Shown here piece after piece: positions 7,149 through 15,560 of a DNA stretch of 31,358 nt (positions are counted from its first letter, which is position 1; every line of letters starts with the position of its first letter). The DNA lies in the NCBI GenBank assembly GCA_946480485.1, contig CAMLJW010000004.1:1-31358 (forward strand). Reading direction: 5' to 3'. The stretch is from an uncultured Streptomyces sp. (GTDB taxonomy: Bacteria > Actinomycetota > Actinomycetes > Streptomycetales > Streptomycetaceae). The translations under genes were made by a program, and so were the position numbers. The notes beneath the pieces are model-generated. The model was not told the origin of the DNA, searched no databases, and was given only the letters and a program-made list of their open reading frames with translations.

Positions 7149-8075
7149 TCATGGATCCGGCGCTGCTGCCCGGCGATGGGCGCGGCGGCGGCCGCTCTGG
7201 CGTGGGGCGGAGGGTTGTGACCCCTGGCGTCGGGCGTCCGTGCGGCCGACGCCGACGCCGTGTGCGAGGCGGTCCAGGAGCACGGTGAGTGTGATCAGCA
7301 GCATCGCGCTCAGGACGAGGCTCGCCACCACGTCCAGCGGCCAGTGGAAGCCGCGCCGGACCAGGCCGAAGCCGACGGCGAGGACCAGCACCGGGCAGCC
7401 GATGGTGAGTTCGCGGCGGACGTAGGCGCTGCGCAGCCAGGGAAGCAGCAGCAGGACGGCCGCGCCGTAAGCGACGGCGGCCGTGGCCGTGTGGCCCGAG
7501 GGGTAGTAGCGGTCGCCCACCATGCCGGGCGGGCCCGTGCGACCGAGGGCTTCCTTCAACGGGACGACCAGAGCCGGTACGGCGGTCATGATGACCAGGG
7601 CGGCGAGCGGCGGGAGCCACCAGCCGGGCGTACCGGCGCGGTGTGCGCGCCAGGCGATGTATGCGAGGACCACGACCAGGACCGGAACGGCGACCGTGAT
7701 GCTGCCGAGGTCCACGAGGAGTTCGATGACGGCGTCCCGGCGACGGCTGTCCGCGATCGCCAGGCCGAGGCGCTCGTCGACGCGGCGCAGCGGGCTGTCG
7801 ACGACGACCTGCGAGGTGAGGAACACGAAGATCAGGGCGAGACCGCCCAGAAGCAAGGTCGGCCGCCCCCGAACAGGGGGGGGAGTTCCGGGGCGGCCGC
7901 CCAGATCGGGTCGTCGCACGCCCCGGGGGGTTTGGGGCGAGCGACTGTCCGATCGGTGAGGAGATCTGGAGCCGGAGGCTCCATCAGTGTGCGCGAGGGC
8001 ACGACCAGGGTGAGGCTGGGGAGGCCCCGACCTGGCGTCACTCACGGTTACCCGTGGGTGGGGTGTATCTCTCAT
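7149..8075 (-). CDS. PAP2-family membrane phosphatase
   Basis: The three phosphatase motifs are visible: a degenerate first motif KEALGRTGPPG (usually K-x6-RP), YYPSGHTATA, and VRRGFHWPLDV with the catalytic histidine and aspartate. Several hydrophobic segments (LLLGGLALIFVFLTSQVVV, ITVAVPVLVVVLAYIAW, LAALVIMTAVPALVV) place it in the membrane. Members dephosphorylate lipid pyrophosphates such as undecaprenyl pyrophosphate or phosphatidate. The start is uncertain: ATG 8075 gives 308 residues, ATG 8126 gives 325, and a GTG just before the first span would fit the usual size of about 220-240. The Pro/Arg-rich N-terminus may therefore not be translated. The basic C-terminal tail is also longer than usual. 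Confidence 0.8.
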   Translation of the reverse strand: MRDTPHPRVTVSDARSGPPQPHPGRALAHTDGASGSRSPHRSDSRSPQTPRGVRRPDLGGRPGTPPPVRGRPTLLLGGLALIFVFLTSQVVVDSPLRRVDERLGLAIADSRRRDAVIELLVDLGSITVAVPVLVVVLAYIAWRAHRAGTPGWWLPPLAALVIMTAVPALVVPLKEALGRTGPPGMVGDRYYPSGHTATAAVAYGAAVLLLLPWLRSAYVRRELTIGCPVLVLAVGFGLVRRGFHWPLDVVASLVLSAMLLITLTVLLDRLAHGVGVGRTDARRQGSQPSAPRQSGRRRAHRRAAAPDP

Positions 8076-8176
8076 CCGGTCAGAACCTACGACAGGGGAT
8101 CGGCGTCCGGCAGGCGGATGCGCCACCCGTCATGCACCTCGCACACGTTCTTCACACGCCCTGCTCCTCGCTTCCG

Positions 8177-8197
8177 TCGCACCGGAACCGGGTGCGA
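8177..8197 (-). terminator. Terminator hairpin after gabT
   Basis: TCGCACC (8177-8183) and GGTGCGA (8191-8197) form a perfect seven-base stem with a seven-base loop, 12 bases after the gabT stop on the minus strand. It suggests that PAP2 downstream is transcribed separately. Confidence 0.55.
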
Positions 8198-8209
8198 GAG
8201 GCCCTGTGC

Positions 8210-9541
8210 TCAGATGCGGGTGAAGGCCTGCTCGAGGATGTCGAGCCCTTCGCTGAGCAGATCCTCCCCGATGACCAGGGGCGGCAGGAAGCGCAGCACA
8301 TTGCCGTAGGTGCCGCAGGTCAGGACCAGCAGGCCCTCCTGGTGGCAGGCCTTGGCGAGCACGGCGGTGGCCTGTGGGTTCGGCTCCTTGGTGGCCGGGT
8401 CCTTCACGAGCTCGATGGCGATCATGGCGCCGCGGCCACGGACGTCGCCGATGATGTCGTACTTCTCCTGCATGGCACCGAGACGTGCCTTCATGATCGT
8501 CTCGATGTGCCGCGCCCTGGCGTTGAGGTCGAGCTCCTTCATGGTCTCGATCGAGCCGAGGGCGCCCGCGCAGGCGACGGGGTTGCCGCCGTAGGTGCCG
8601 CCCAGGCCGCCCGCGTGCGCGGCGTCCATGATCTCGGCGCGGCCGGTGACGGCGGCCAGCGGCAGACCGCCCGCGATGCCCTTGGCGGTGGTGATCAGGT
8701 CGGGGACGATGCCCTCGTCCTCACACGCGAACCACTGGCCGGTACGGCAGAAGCCGGACTGGATCTCGTCCGCGACGAAGACGATCCCGTTGTCCTCGGC
8801 GAACTTGCTGATCGCCGGCAGGAAACCTTTCGCAGGCTCGATGAAGCCGCCCTCGCCAAGGACCGGTTCGATGACGATCGCGGCCACGTTCTCAGGGCCT
8901 ACCTGCTTGCTGATCTGGTCGATGGCTTGCGCGGCGGCCTCTGGCCCGCAGTCGGCACCGGTGGGCCAGCGGTAGCCGTACGCCACCGGTACGCGGTAGA
9001 TCTCGGGCGCGAACGGACCGAAGCCGTGCTTGAACGGCATGTTCTTCGCGGTCAGCGCCATCGTGAGGTTCGTGCGTCCGTGGTAGCCGTGGTCGAAGAC
9101 GACGACGGCCTGCCGCCTGGTGTACGAGCGGGCGATCTTGACGGCGTTCTCCACGGCCTCGGCCCCGGAGTTGAACAGCGCCGACTTCTTCGCGTGGTCG
9201 CCGGGGGTCAGCTCGGCCAGTGCCTCGGCGACGGCCACATACCCCTCATACGGCGTGACCATGAAACAGGTGTGGGTGAAGTCCTGCAGCTGGGCGGAGG
9301 CGCGGCGTACGACGGCCTCGGCGGACGCGCCGACGTTGGTCACGGCGATGCCGGAGCCGAAGTCGATCAGCCGGTTCCCGTCGACGTCCTCGACGATCCC
9401 GCCGCCCGCGCGCGCGGCGAACACGGGCAGCACGGACCCCACACCGGCCGCGACCGCGGCGATACGGCGGGCCTGCAGCTCTTGTGACTTCGGGCCGGGG
9501 ATGGCGGTGACGACGCGGCGCTCCTGCGGAAGTGCGCTCAT
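8210..9541 (-). CDS. gabT: 4-aminobutyrate (GABA) aminotransferase
   Basis: This is a 443-residue class III PLP aminotransferase that moves the amino group of GABA to 2-oxoglutarate, giving succinate semialdehyde. ATG 9541 (MSALPQERRVVTAIPGPKS) is chosen because the upstream extension has no family similarity. Visible motifs are IDFGSGIAVTNVG, SALFNSGAEAVENAVKIARS (phosphate binding), VFDHGYHGRTNL, IEPVLGEGGF, FVADEIQSGFCRTG and the PLP lysine K287 in LITTAKGIAGGLPL. The PucR regulator and aldehyde dehydrogenase nearby complete a GABA shunt. It may also cover for the broken aminotransferase at 1130-1772, since such enzymes can accept several omega-amines; that is inference. Confidence 0.93.
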   Translation of the reverse strand: MSALPQERRVVTAIPGPKSQELQARRIAAVAAGVGSVLPVFAARAGGGIVEDVDGNRLIDFGSGIAVTNVGASAEAVVRRASAQLQDFTHTCFMVTPYEGYVAVAEALAELTPGDHAKKSALFNSGAEAVENAVKIARSYTRRQAVVVFDHGYHGRTNLTMALTAKNMPFKHGFGPFAPEIYRVPVAYGYRWPTGADCGPEAAAQAIDQISKQVGPENVAAIVIEPVLGEGGFIEPAKGFLPAISKFAEDNGIVFVADEIQSGFCRTGQWFACEDEGIVPDLITTAKGIAGGLPLAAVTGRAEIMDAAHAGGLGGTYGGNPVACAGALGSIETMKELDLNARARHIETIMKARLGAMQEKYDIIGDVRGRGAMIAIELVKDPATKEPNPQATAVLAKACHQEGLLVLTCGTYGNVLRFLPPLVIGEDLLSEGLDILEQAFTRI

Positions 9542-9631
9542 GAGGGGCTCCCTGGGGTCGTGCGAACGGACACTCGGCTTTCCTCTGCGCAGGCTAGGGC
9601 CGACGGAGGGGAGTGGGCATGCTCCATGTGG

Positions 9632-9667
9632 GCGTTGTCGGGGCCTCGCGTTGTCCGCGCTGGACAT
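9632..9667. promoter_or_regulatory. Candidate operator repeats between gabT and the VirD4-like gene
   Basis: GCGTTGTC occurs twice as a direct repeat (9632-9639 and 9648-9655, 16 bases apart). The second copy runs into a palindrome TGTCC-GCGCT-GGACA (9653-9667). All lie in the divergent region upstream of gabT, a likely place for the PucR regulator encoded nearby to bind. No protein assignment can be made from sequence. Confidence 0.3.
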
Positions 9668-9783
9668 GGCGGCGGCCCCGAGGTCGGGCCCCGCCCGGCC
9701 GTGTAAGCGGCGAACTCCCCTTCTGGGGGCGTTAGATTGGCTGGCTGATGGCGGATGGAGCGGCAGTTCAGGGGGCAAGGGCG

Positions 9784-11901
9784 ATGGACAGCGACGGCAC
9801 GCAGGACGCACGGGGCACCCATGCCGCACGTGTGCCGCGCCCGGCAGGGCCGCCTCGCGTACCGCCGAGGCCGGCGCAGGCGCCCGGCGCGCCGCCGTTC
9901 CCGGACGGGGCGGCTTTTGTGGCGTGGCTGCGGACTCCCCGGCCCGAGGCGGCGCCGGGCGTGTGGCGGTTCGACCACCGGCCGCGGCCGGACGAGGAGC
10001 CCGAGATCATCCCGACCCGGCAACTTCTCAGCGGCGCGCTGATCGCCTTCCTCGTCGGGTGGCTGATCTGGTCTCTGCTGTGGAACGGCTATCTGGGCGG
10101 CTGGTGGGTGCTGCCGCTGGCACTGTTCACACCGGATTCCTGGCGGCACAGCGACGACCGGATCGCCAACGCCTTCCTCTGGTACGGCTACTACACCGTG
10201 ATCGCCCTGGCCATCATGGTGGCCGTCGGGCGGCTCGGCCGCTGGGGCGAGGTGTGGCGCCGCTTCGGGCCGCCCGCCTGGCGCCGGGCCGCGCCTCTGC
10301 CCGAACGGCCGCCCACGCCCGAGGAGGACCCCGCCCAGTGGGCGGGGCTGCGGGCCGCCGGATCCACGGACGCGGCCGACCGGCTCGCCGCCGAGGCCCA
10401 CTCCGGGCTCATGCGCGACGTCGACCACGCGCGCATCGGCCGCGCCTGGCAAGGGGTGCGCAACGGGCGGCACAGCCTCGCCACCTTCACGGGCGCGGTA
10501 CTGAAGGACGGGGCCGCCGCCTGCCTGCACCCCTCCGGCGAGCGTGATCTTCCCGGACGCCTCGCCCAGCACGACCTCGTCACCGGGCAGGTCAGGCTCG
10601 GCAAGACCGCCGACGACCACCGCAATCCGTACGCCTACCGCGGCACCGGACTCGCCCTCGGCCCGGAACTCCTCGGCACCTCGCTGCTCGCCGTCGGCCC
10701 CGCCGGATCCGGCAAGACGGGCGCCGTCGTCCGGCCGCTAGCCGAGTCGCTGTGCCTGCACGCGCTCGCCGGGCGGGCCGCCGTCGTCGTGGTCGGGGCC
10801 GCGGGCGCAGGGCTCGGGCCGGTGGACGCGTACGACGTCGTCGTGCGGGTCGGGAACGCCGAGTCCGTGTTCGACCTCGACCTGTACGGCGGGATCACCG
10901 ACCCCGACGAGGCCGCGGCCGTACTCGCCGAGGCGCTGGTCGGCGATCTCACCGATCCGCATCCCGGCGGGGACAGCCGCCGGTCCACCACCGTGCTGGC
11001 CCAGTTGCTCGGGCCGTACCGCGCGGTCCACGGCCGCTTCCCGTCCGTACCGGAGCTGCGGCAGCTCCTCGACGGCGCACCCGGCGCGCTCGGCGCCCTC
11101 CGCAAGGCGCTCACCCAGGCCGGACAGGACTCGCTGCTGCGCGAGCTCGACGCCCGGGAGCGGCAGGCGGGCCAACCAGGGGATGTCGGGAGTGTGCTGG
11201 CCGATCGGGTGGCGCTGCTCGACCGGCCCGCCTTCGCCGGGTTCTTCGACACGTCCGGTCAGTCCCGGCCCTTCTCGCCGCGTGCCCTCGATCATCCGGT
11301 GCGGGTTCGCATCGATCTGCCCGAACGCGGCCACGCGGATGCCTCGCGGATCCTGGCGCGGCTGGTGCTCGCGCAGTTCACGGCAAGTGTCGCCGTGCGG
11401 GACGACCGGTCGTTGTTCGTGTGTCTGGTGCTGGACGACGCGACAGGCGTGGTGACCCCCGAGGCCGTACGGGGGATTCAGCGGCTGCGGTCCGCCAACG
11501 CAGGCGCCGTGCTGACACTGCGTACGCTCGACGACGTGCCGCGGCCGCTGCGGAGCCCGTTGCTCGGTGCGATCGGGTGCCGGATGGCGTTGTCCGGGCT
11601 CACGCCCTGGGACGGGCAGGACTTCGCCGAGGTCTGGGGTAAGGAGTGGACGGAGGCGCGGGACGTCACGGACCGGCAGATCATCGCCGAGACGCCCCTC
11701 GGCAAGACCGTTCACGCGCTGCGGCGGATGATCACCGGACGCGCGCCCACCGCACGGGCCGTCACCGTTCGGCAGGTGGAGCGTGAGCGGTGGTCCGCCT
11801 CCGAGCTGGCGCACGCCGTGCCGCCGGGGCATGCGGTGCTCTCGCTCACCAGCGTGCGAGGGGAGCACGCGCCGCCGTTGTTGGTGGATCTTCGAAGCTG
11901 A
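9784..11901 (+). CDS. VirD4/TraG-like membrane ATPase, orphan
   Basis: This is a membrane-anchored P-loop ATPase of about 705 residues. ATG 9784 is preferred because AGGGGGCAAGGG precedes it; ATG 9748 would add 12 residues and has no good ribosome site. Two hydrophobic segments lie near residues 83-115 (LLSGALIAFLVGWLIW...) and 132-150 (YTVIALAIMVAVG). They are followed by a long cytoplasmic part with Walker A GPAGSGKT (305-312) and Walker B LFVCLVLDD (ending near 552). The layout and the GLALGPELLGTSLLAVGPAG context resemble type IV coupling ATPases (VirD4/TraD/TraG). No relaxase, mating-pore or transfer gene is nearby, so its role is unknown; DNA or protein pumping at the membrane is only a family-based guess. 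Confidence 0.75.
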   Translation: MDSDGTQDARGTHAARVPRPAGPPRVPPRPAQAPGAPPFPDGAAFVAWLRTPRPEAAPGVWRFDHRPRPDEEPEIIPTRQLLSGALIAFLVGWLIWSLLWNGYLGGWWVLPLALFTPDSWRHSDDRIANAFLWYGYYTVIALAIMVAVGRLGRWGEVWRRFGPPAWRRAAPLPERPPTPEEDPAQWAGLRAAGSTDAADRLAAEAHSGLMRDVDHARIGRAWQGVRNGRHSLATFTGAVLKDGAAACLHPSGERDLPGRLAQHDLVTGQVRLGKTADDHRNPYAYRGTGLALGPELLGTSLLAVGPAGSGKTGAVVRPLAESLCLHALAGRAAVVVVGAAGAGLGPVDAYDVVVRVGNAESVFDLDLYGGITDPDEAAAVLAEALVGDLTDPHPGGDSRRSTTVLAQLLGPYRAVHGRFPSVPELRQLLDGAPGALGALRKALTQAGQDSLLRELDARERQAGQPGDVGSVLADRVALLDRPAFAGFFDTSGQSRPFSPRALDHPVRVRIDLPERGHADASRILARLVLAQFTASVAVRDDRSLFVCLVLDDATGVVTPEAVRGIQRLRSANAGAVLTLRTLDDVPRPLRSPLLGAIGCRMALSGLTPWDGQDFAEVWGKEWTEARDVTDRQIIAETPLGKTVHALRRMITGRAPTARAVTVRQVERERWSASELAHAVPPGHAVLSLTSVRGEHAPPLLVDLRS

Positions 11902-11998
11902 GCGGGAGATAGGGTTCGGGGCGAGCGTATATCGACCGGATATCGGGACATATGGGCTCTTGGGCAAGTAGGACATCTGGGCACAAGGTGACGCGGTG

Positions 11999-12008
11999 AC
12001 CGTACGGT
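11999..12008. promoter_or_regulatory. Perfect palindrome upstream of the PucR gene
   Basis: ACCGTACGGT is a perfect 10-base palindrome, with a related half-site TACCGTCA about 13 bases downstream. It lies about 145 bases upstream of the PucR start, in the only intergenic space available for its promoter, so it could be an autoregulatory operator. Short GC-rich palindromes also occur by chance. Confidence 0.25.
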
Positions 12009-12070
12009 GAGGCAGAATCAATACCGTCATTCCTACGTGACGGCCAAAAGATCACTTCTCCACCCTCTCC

Positions 12071-12149
12071 ACTCCGCCACTCCGCCACTCCCGCTCCTTC
12101 CGTGAAGACCTGGAGGACCTGGAGGACCCTGGCCAGGAAGACCTGAAGG
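12071..12149 (+). repeat. Short tandem repeats in the leader of the PucR gene
   Basis: A pyrimidine-rich part has ACTCCGCC twice (12071-12078, 12079-12086). A purine-rich part has GACCTGGAG twice in tandem (12107-12115, 12116-12124), flanked by two GAAGACCTG copies (12104-12112, 12137-12145). CCTGGCCAGG (12128-12137) is a palindrome. Two GGAGG elements sit 30-40 bases before the start codon, too far to serve it. A 14-codon frame from GTG 12102 to TGA 12144 reads VKTWRTWRTLARKT, but has no ribosome-binding site. Confidence 0.55.
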
Positions 12150-12153
12150 TCCC

Positions 12154-13893
12154 ATGCCCCCCACGCTCGCCTCGCTCGTCCAGCACTCGGCGCTCAAACT
12201 CACCGTGCGCGCGGGCGAGGAACGTCTGGACACGCCGGTCCGCTGGGCCCATGCCAGCGAACTCACCGACCCCGTGCCGTACATGGAGGGCGGGGAGCTG
12301 CTCCTGATCACCGCGCTCAAGCTGGACGCGGAGAACCCGGACGCCATGCGGCGCTATGTGAAGCGGCTGGTGGGGGCCGGGGTCGTCGGGCTCGGGTTCG
12401 CTGTCGGGGTGTATTACGAGGCCATTCCGAATGCGCTGGTCGAGGCCGCGGAGAAGGAGGGGCTGCCGCTCCTCGAAGTGCCGCGGCGTACGCCCTTCCT
12501 CGCCATCAGCAAGGCCGTTTCCGCCGCCATCGCCGCCGATCAGTACCGGGCCGTGACCGCCGGCTTCGCCGCACAGCGCGAGCTGACCAAGCAGGCCCTG
12601 AGCGAGGGGCCCGAGGGGGTGCTCTCCGCCCTCGCTGCGCAGGTCGACGGGTGGGCCGCCCTGTACGACGCGTCCGGTGCCGTCGTCGCGGTCGCGCCCG
12701 AATGGGCCGGGCGGCGGGCCGCGAGGCTCACCGCCGAGGTGGAGCGGCTGCGGGAGCGGGCCGCGCCCGCGAGTTCCGTCGTCGGGGGGTCGGTCGAGGA
12801 CGGTGATGGCGCTGCTGACGGTGACGGCGGCGGTGACAAGGGGAGCAGTGAGGATCGTGTCGAACTGCATTCCGTGGGGACCGGGCGGCGGGCCCGTGCC
12901 GCGTTGGCCGTGGGCACCGCCGCCGCGCCGGGTACCGCCGAGCGGTACGCCGTGCACTCCGCGATCGCTCTGCTGACGCTCACGACGGAGCGGTCGCGGT
13001 CGTTGTATGCCGCCGAGCAGCGGATCGGGGTCGCCGTGCTGCGGATGCTGCTCGCCGGGGAGCCTGATCACGCCCGTGCGGTCGCCGGGGATCTGTATGG
13101 CGGGCTGCTCGATGCCCCGTACCGGCTGATCCTCGCGGAGGCCGCGTCGGCCGCGTCGGCCGCGGGGGGACGGCGCAGGAGCGGGGCAGGAGGCGGGGCC
13201 GCGGTGGCTGAGGCCGTGGCCGACGCCGATGCCGATCTGTTGGGCGGGCTCGCGGAGGTCATCGAGGCCGCGGCCGCTCGGTCGGGCGAGGCCGTGCTGG
13301 TCGTTCCTGACGGGGAGCGGCTTGTGGTGCTGGCCGCGGACGGGGGTGCGGTGGTTTCATCCTGCGCTCAGCACGCGAAGGCGATCGGGGGTGCCGGGCG
13401 TGCTGGGCGTGCCGGGCCTCCCCGGGCTGCTCGTGGTGTGGCCGATCAGGGCGTGGACGAGAACGGCCTTGTCATGGGCCTTTCGGCTCCTGCCGGGCCG
13501 GTTGCCGCCGCGCCGGCCTATAAGCAGGCCGAGCAGGCGTTGTCGGTCGCTCGGCGGCGGGGGTGGGTGCTGGTGGAGCACGAGGAGTTGGCCACCGGGT
13601 CTGTTGTGCCGTTGCTCGCGGATGACGCGGTGCGGGCGTTCGCGGATGGGTTGCTGCGGGCGCTGTACGAGTACGACGCCACTGGGCGGGGTGATCTCGT
13701 CGCTTCGTTGCGGGCCTGGTTGTCCCGGCATGGGCAGTGGGACCCGGCGGCGGCTGATCTTGGGGTGCACCGGCATACGTTGCGGTATCGGATGCGGCGG
13801 GTCGAGGAGATCCTGGGGCGGTCGTTGGACGATCCGGACGTGCGGATGGAGCTTTGGCTGGCGCTGAAGGCTACGGCCAGGGCGGGGGAGTAG
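12154..13893 (+). CDS. PucR-family transcriptional regulator
   Basis: The 579-residue protein has the PucR layout. The N-terminal PucR domain covers about residues 1-125 (TLASLVQHSALKLTVRAG, WAHASELTDPVPYMEGGELL, EKEGLPLLEVPRRTPFLAI). A central region contains a low-complexity insert around residues 208-230 (Asp/Gly-rich). The C-terminal HTH_30 domain reads WLSRHGQWDPAAADLGVHRH and TLRYRMRRVEEILGRSLDD. Members of this family in actinobacteria often activate amine or purine catabolism; here it lies between gabT and an aldehyde dehydrogenase, so a GABA- or polyamine-responsive activator is likely. GAAGG (12145-12149) sits unusually close to the ATG, suggesting modest translation. The gene is richer in G on the coding strand than its neighbours. 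Confidence 0.88.
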   Translation: MPPTLASLVQHSALKLTVRAGEERLDTPVRWAHASELTDPVPYMEGGELLLITALKLDAENPDAMRRYVKRLVGAGVVGLGFAVGVYYEAIPNALVEAAEKEGLPLLEVPRRTPFLAISKAVSAAIAADQYRAVTAGFAAQRELTKQALSEGPEGVLSALAAQVDGWAALYDASGAVVAVAPEWAGRRAARLTAEVERLRERAAPASSVVGGSVEDGDGAADGDGGGDKGSSEDRVELHSVGTGRRARAALAVGTAAAPGTAERYAVHSAIALLTLTTERSRSLYAAEQRIGVAVLRMLLAGEPDHARAVAGDLYGGLLDAPYRLILAEAASAASAAGGRRRSGAGGGAAVAEAVADADADLLGGLAEVIEAAAARSGEAVLVVPDGERLVVLAADGGAVVSSCAQHAKAIGGAGRAGRAGPPRAARGVADQGVDENGLVMGLSAPAGPVAAAPAYKQAEQALSVARRRGWVLVEHEELATGSVVPLLADDAVRAFADGLLRALYEYDATGRGDLVASLRAWLSRHGQWDPAAADLGVHRHTLRYRMRRVEEILGRSLDDPDVRMELWLALKATARAGE

Positions 13894-13909
13894 ACAGGTG
13901 CCGTTGTCT
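13892..13909 (+). terminator. Weak hairpin at the end of the PucR gene
   Basis: AGACA (13892-13896) pairs with TGTCT (13905-13909), starting within the stop codon. It is five base pairs and weak. Confidence 0.25.
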
Positions 13910-13949
13910 CGCGCGAAAACCTGCGCCTCGCTCGGCGTGACCGTGCCAA

Positions 13950-13969
13950 AGGGTCCTACCCTCCAGGGT
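13950..13969. promoter_or_regulatory. Alternating AGGGT/ACCCT repeats upstream of the second aldehyde dehydrogenase
   Basis: AGGGT, ACCCT and AGGGT follow each other at 13950-13954, 13958-13962 and 13965-13969. They give two overlapping inverted repeats about 90-110 bases upstream of the start. This resembles operator half-sites, with the adjacent PucR regulator as the natural candidate. The assignment is speculative. Confidence 0.3.
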
Positions 13970-14061
13970 GACTGCTACGACTTGGACAAACGACCCCTGG
14001 CCATCGGCCCCCTACCGTGGGGGCAAGTACAGGACACGCCGACGGAAGGGCCGGAAACCCG

Positions 14062-15507
14062 ATGACTTCCCCCCATGCCTTCTGGCTCGCCGGCCGCCAG
14101 GCCACCGGTGAGGCCACGTTCGATGTCACGTCCCCTTGGGACGGCCGGATCGTCGGCGAGGTCAGCGTGCCGACCGACGAGCAGGTGGAGGAGGCCGTTG
14201 CCGCCGCGCACGCCGTGCGGGACGCGTTCGCGGCCACGGCGGCCCATGTGCGGGCCGCCGCCCTCGACCACGTGTCGCGTCGGCTGGTCGAGCGTACCGA
14301 GGAGATCGCCCGGCTGATCTCAGCCGAGAACGGTAAGCCGGTCAAGTGGGCCCGCGGTGAGGTCGGGCGGGCCGTGTCGGTGTTCCGGTTGGCGGCCGAG
14401 GAGGCCCGGCGTTTCAACGGGGGAGAGGTCCAGCGGCTCGACACCGACCTCGGGGGGCAGGGGCGGCTGGCCTTCACGCGCCGCTTCCCCAAGGGCGTGG
14501 TCCTCGGAATAGCGCCGTTCAACTTTCCGCTGAACCTGTGTGCGCACAAGATCGCCCCGGCCATTGCCGCCGGCGTGCCGATCATTCTGAAGCCCGCCCC
14601 CGCGACGCCGCTGTCGGGGCTGATGATCGGTGAGCTGCTCGCCGAGAGCGAGTTGCCGGCCGGGTCGTGGAGCATTCTGCCGGTGCCGAATGACCGGATG
14701 CCCGCTCTCGTGCAGGACGAGCGGCTGCCGGTCATCTCGTTCACCGGGTCCGAGAACGTCGGGTTCGCGATCATGGACTCGGTGCCGCGCAAGCACTGCA
14801 CTCTGGAGCTGGGCGGAAACGGCGCGGCCGTGGTGCTGGCCGACTACGCCGGTGACGAGGATCTGGACTGGGCCGCGACCCGCATCGCCACCTTCTCCAA
14901 CTACCAGGGCGGGCAGTCCTGTATCTCGGTGCAGCGGGTGATCGCCGACGCGTCCGTGTACGAGCGGCTGGTGCCTCGTGTCGTCGCCGCCGTCGAGGCC
15001 CAGGTGACCGGCGATCCGTCCGACGACGCGACCGATGTCGGGCCGCTGGTGAGTGAGGAAGCCGCCAGGCGCGTGGAGGCATGGGTCGAGGAGGCCACCA
15101 GGGCGGGGGCCCGTGTGCTGACCGGTGGCAAGCGGGACGGGGCCTCGTACGCGCCGACCGTTCTCGCCGATGTGCCGGCCGACGTCACACTGTCCTGCGA
15201 GGAGGTGTTCGGTCCCGTCCTGTGCCTGCGGAAGGTGGAGGGGGAGGCCGCCGCCTTCGCCGCCGTCAATGACTCCAAGTACGGCCTTCAGGCAGGGGTG
15301 TTCACGCATGACCTGCAGACCGCCTTCCGGGCGCACCGGGCGCTGGACGTGGGTGGCGTGGTCATCGGGGACGTCCCGTCGTACCGGGCCGACCAGATGC
15401 CGTACGGCGGTGTGAAGCAGTCCGGCGTCGGGCGTGAGGGTGTGAGGTTCACGATGGACGACTACACGTACGAGCGGGTGATGGTTCTGACGGGGCTCAC
15501 CCTGTAG
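14062..15507 (+). CDS. Aldehyde dehydrogenase, probable succinate-semialdehyde dehydrogenase
   Basis: The ATG at 14062 follows GGAAGGG and GGAAA and starts MTSPHAFWLAGRQATG, giving 481 residues. The catalytic cysteine is C287 in YQGGQSCISVQRV and the general base is E249 in TLELGGNGAAVVLADYAG. The cofactor motif GIAPFNFPLNLCAHKIAPA and the C-terminal YGGVKQSGVGREGV are typical. The location after gabT and the PucR gene suggests it oxidises succinate semialdehyde to succinate, finishing GABA breakdown. The FNFPLNL motif and the GGNGAAVV context also occur in lactaldehyde and phosphonoacetaldehyde dehydrogenases, so the substrate is not proven. A terminator begins at its stop codon. Confidence 0.88.
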   Translation: MTSPHAFWLAGRQATGEATFDVTSPWDGRIVGEVSVPTDEQVEEAVAAAHAVRDAFAATAAHVRAAALDHVSRRLVERTEEIARLISAENGKPVKWARGEVGRAVSVFRLAAEEARRFNGGEVQRLDTDLGGQGRLAFTRRFPKGVVLGIAPFNFPLNLCAHKIAPAIAAGVPIILKPAPATPLSGLMIGELLAESELPAGSWSILPVPNDRMPALVQDERLPVISFTGSENVGFAIMDSVPRKHCTLELGGNGAAVVLADYAGDEDLDWAATRIATFSNYQGGQSCISVQRVIADASVYERLVPRVVAAVEAQVTGDPSDDATDVGPLVSEEAARRVEAWVEEATRAGARVLTGGKRDGASYAPTVLADVPADVTLSCEEVFGPVLCLRKVEGEAAAFAAVNDSKYGLQAGVFTHDLQTAFRAHRALDVGGVVIGDVPSYRADQMPYGGVKQSGVGREGVRFTMDDYTYERVMVLTGLTL

Positions 15508-15533
15508 TCACCCTGAGTGGTGACCATCGTTTT
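15507..15533 (+). terminator. Intrinsic terminator of the second aldehyde dehydrogenase
   Basis: GTCACC (15507-15512) pairs with GGTGAC (15519-15524) across a six-base loop. It begins at the last base of the stop codon and is followed a few bases later by TTTT. The T run makes this one of the better terminator calls in the window. Confidence 0.65.
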
Positions 15534-15560
15534 CGTGGAAGCTCGGGGTCATATCCCGGG

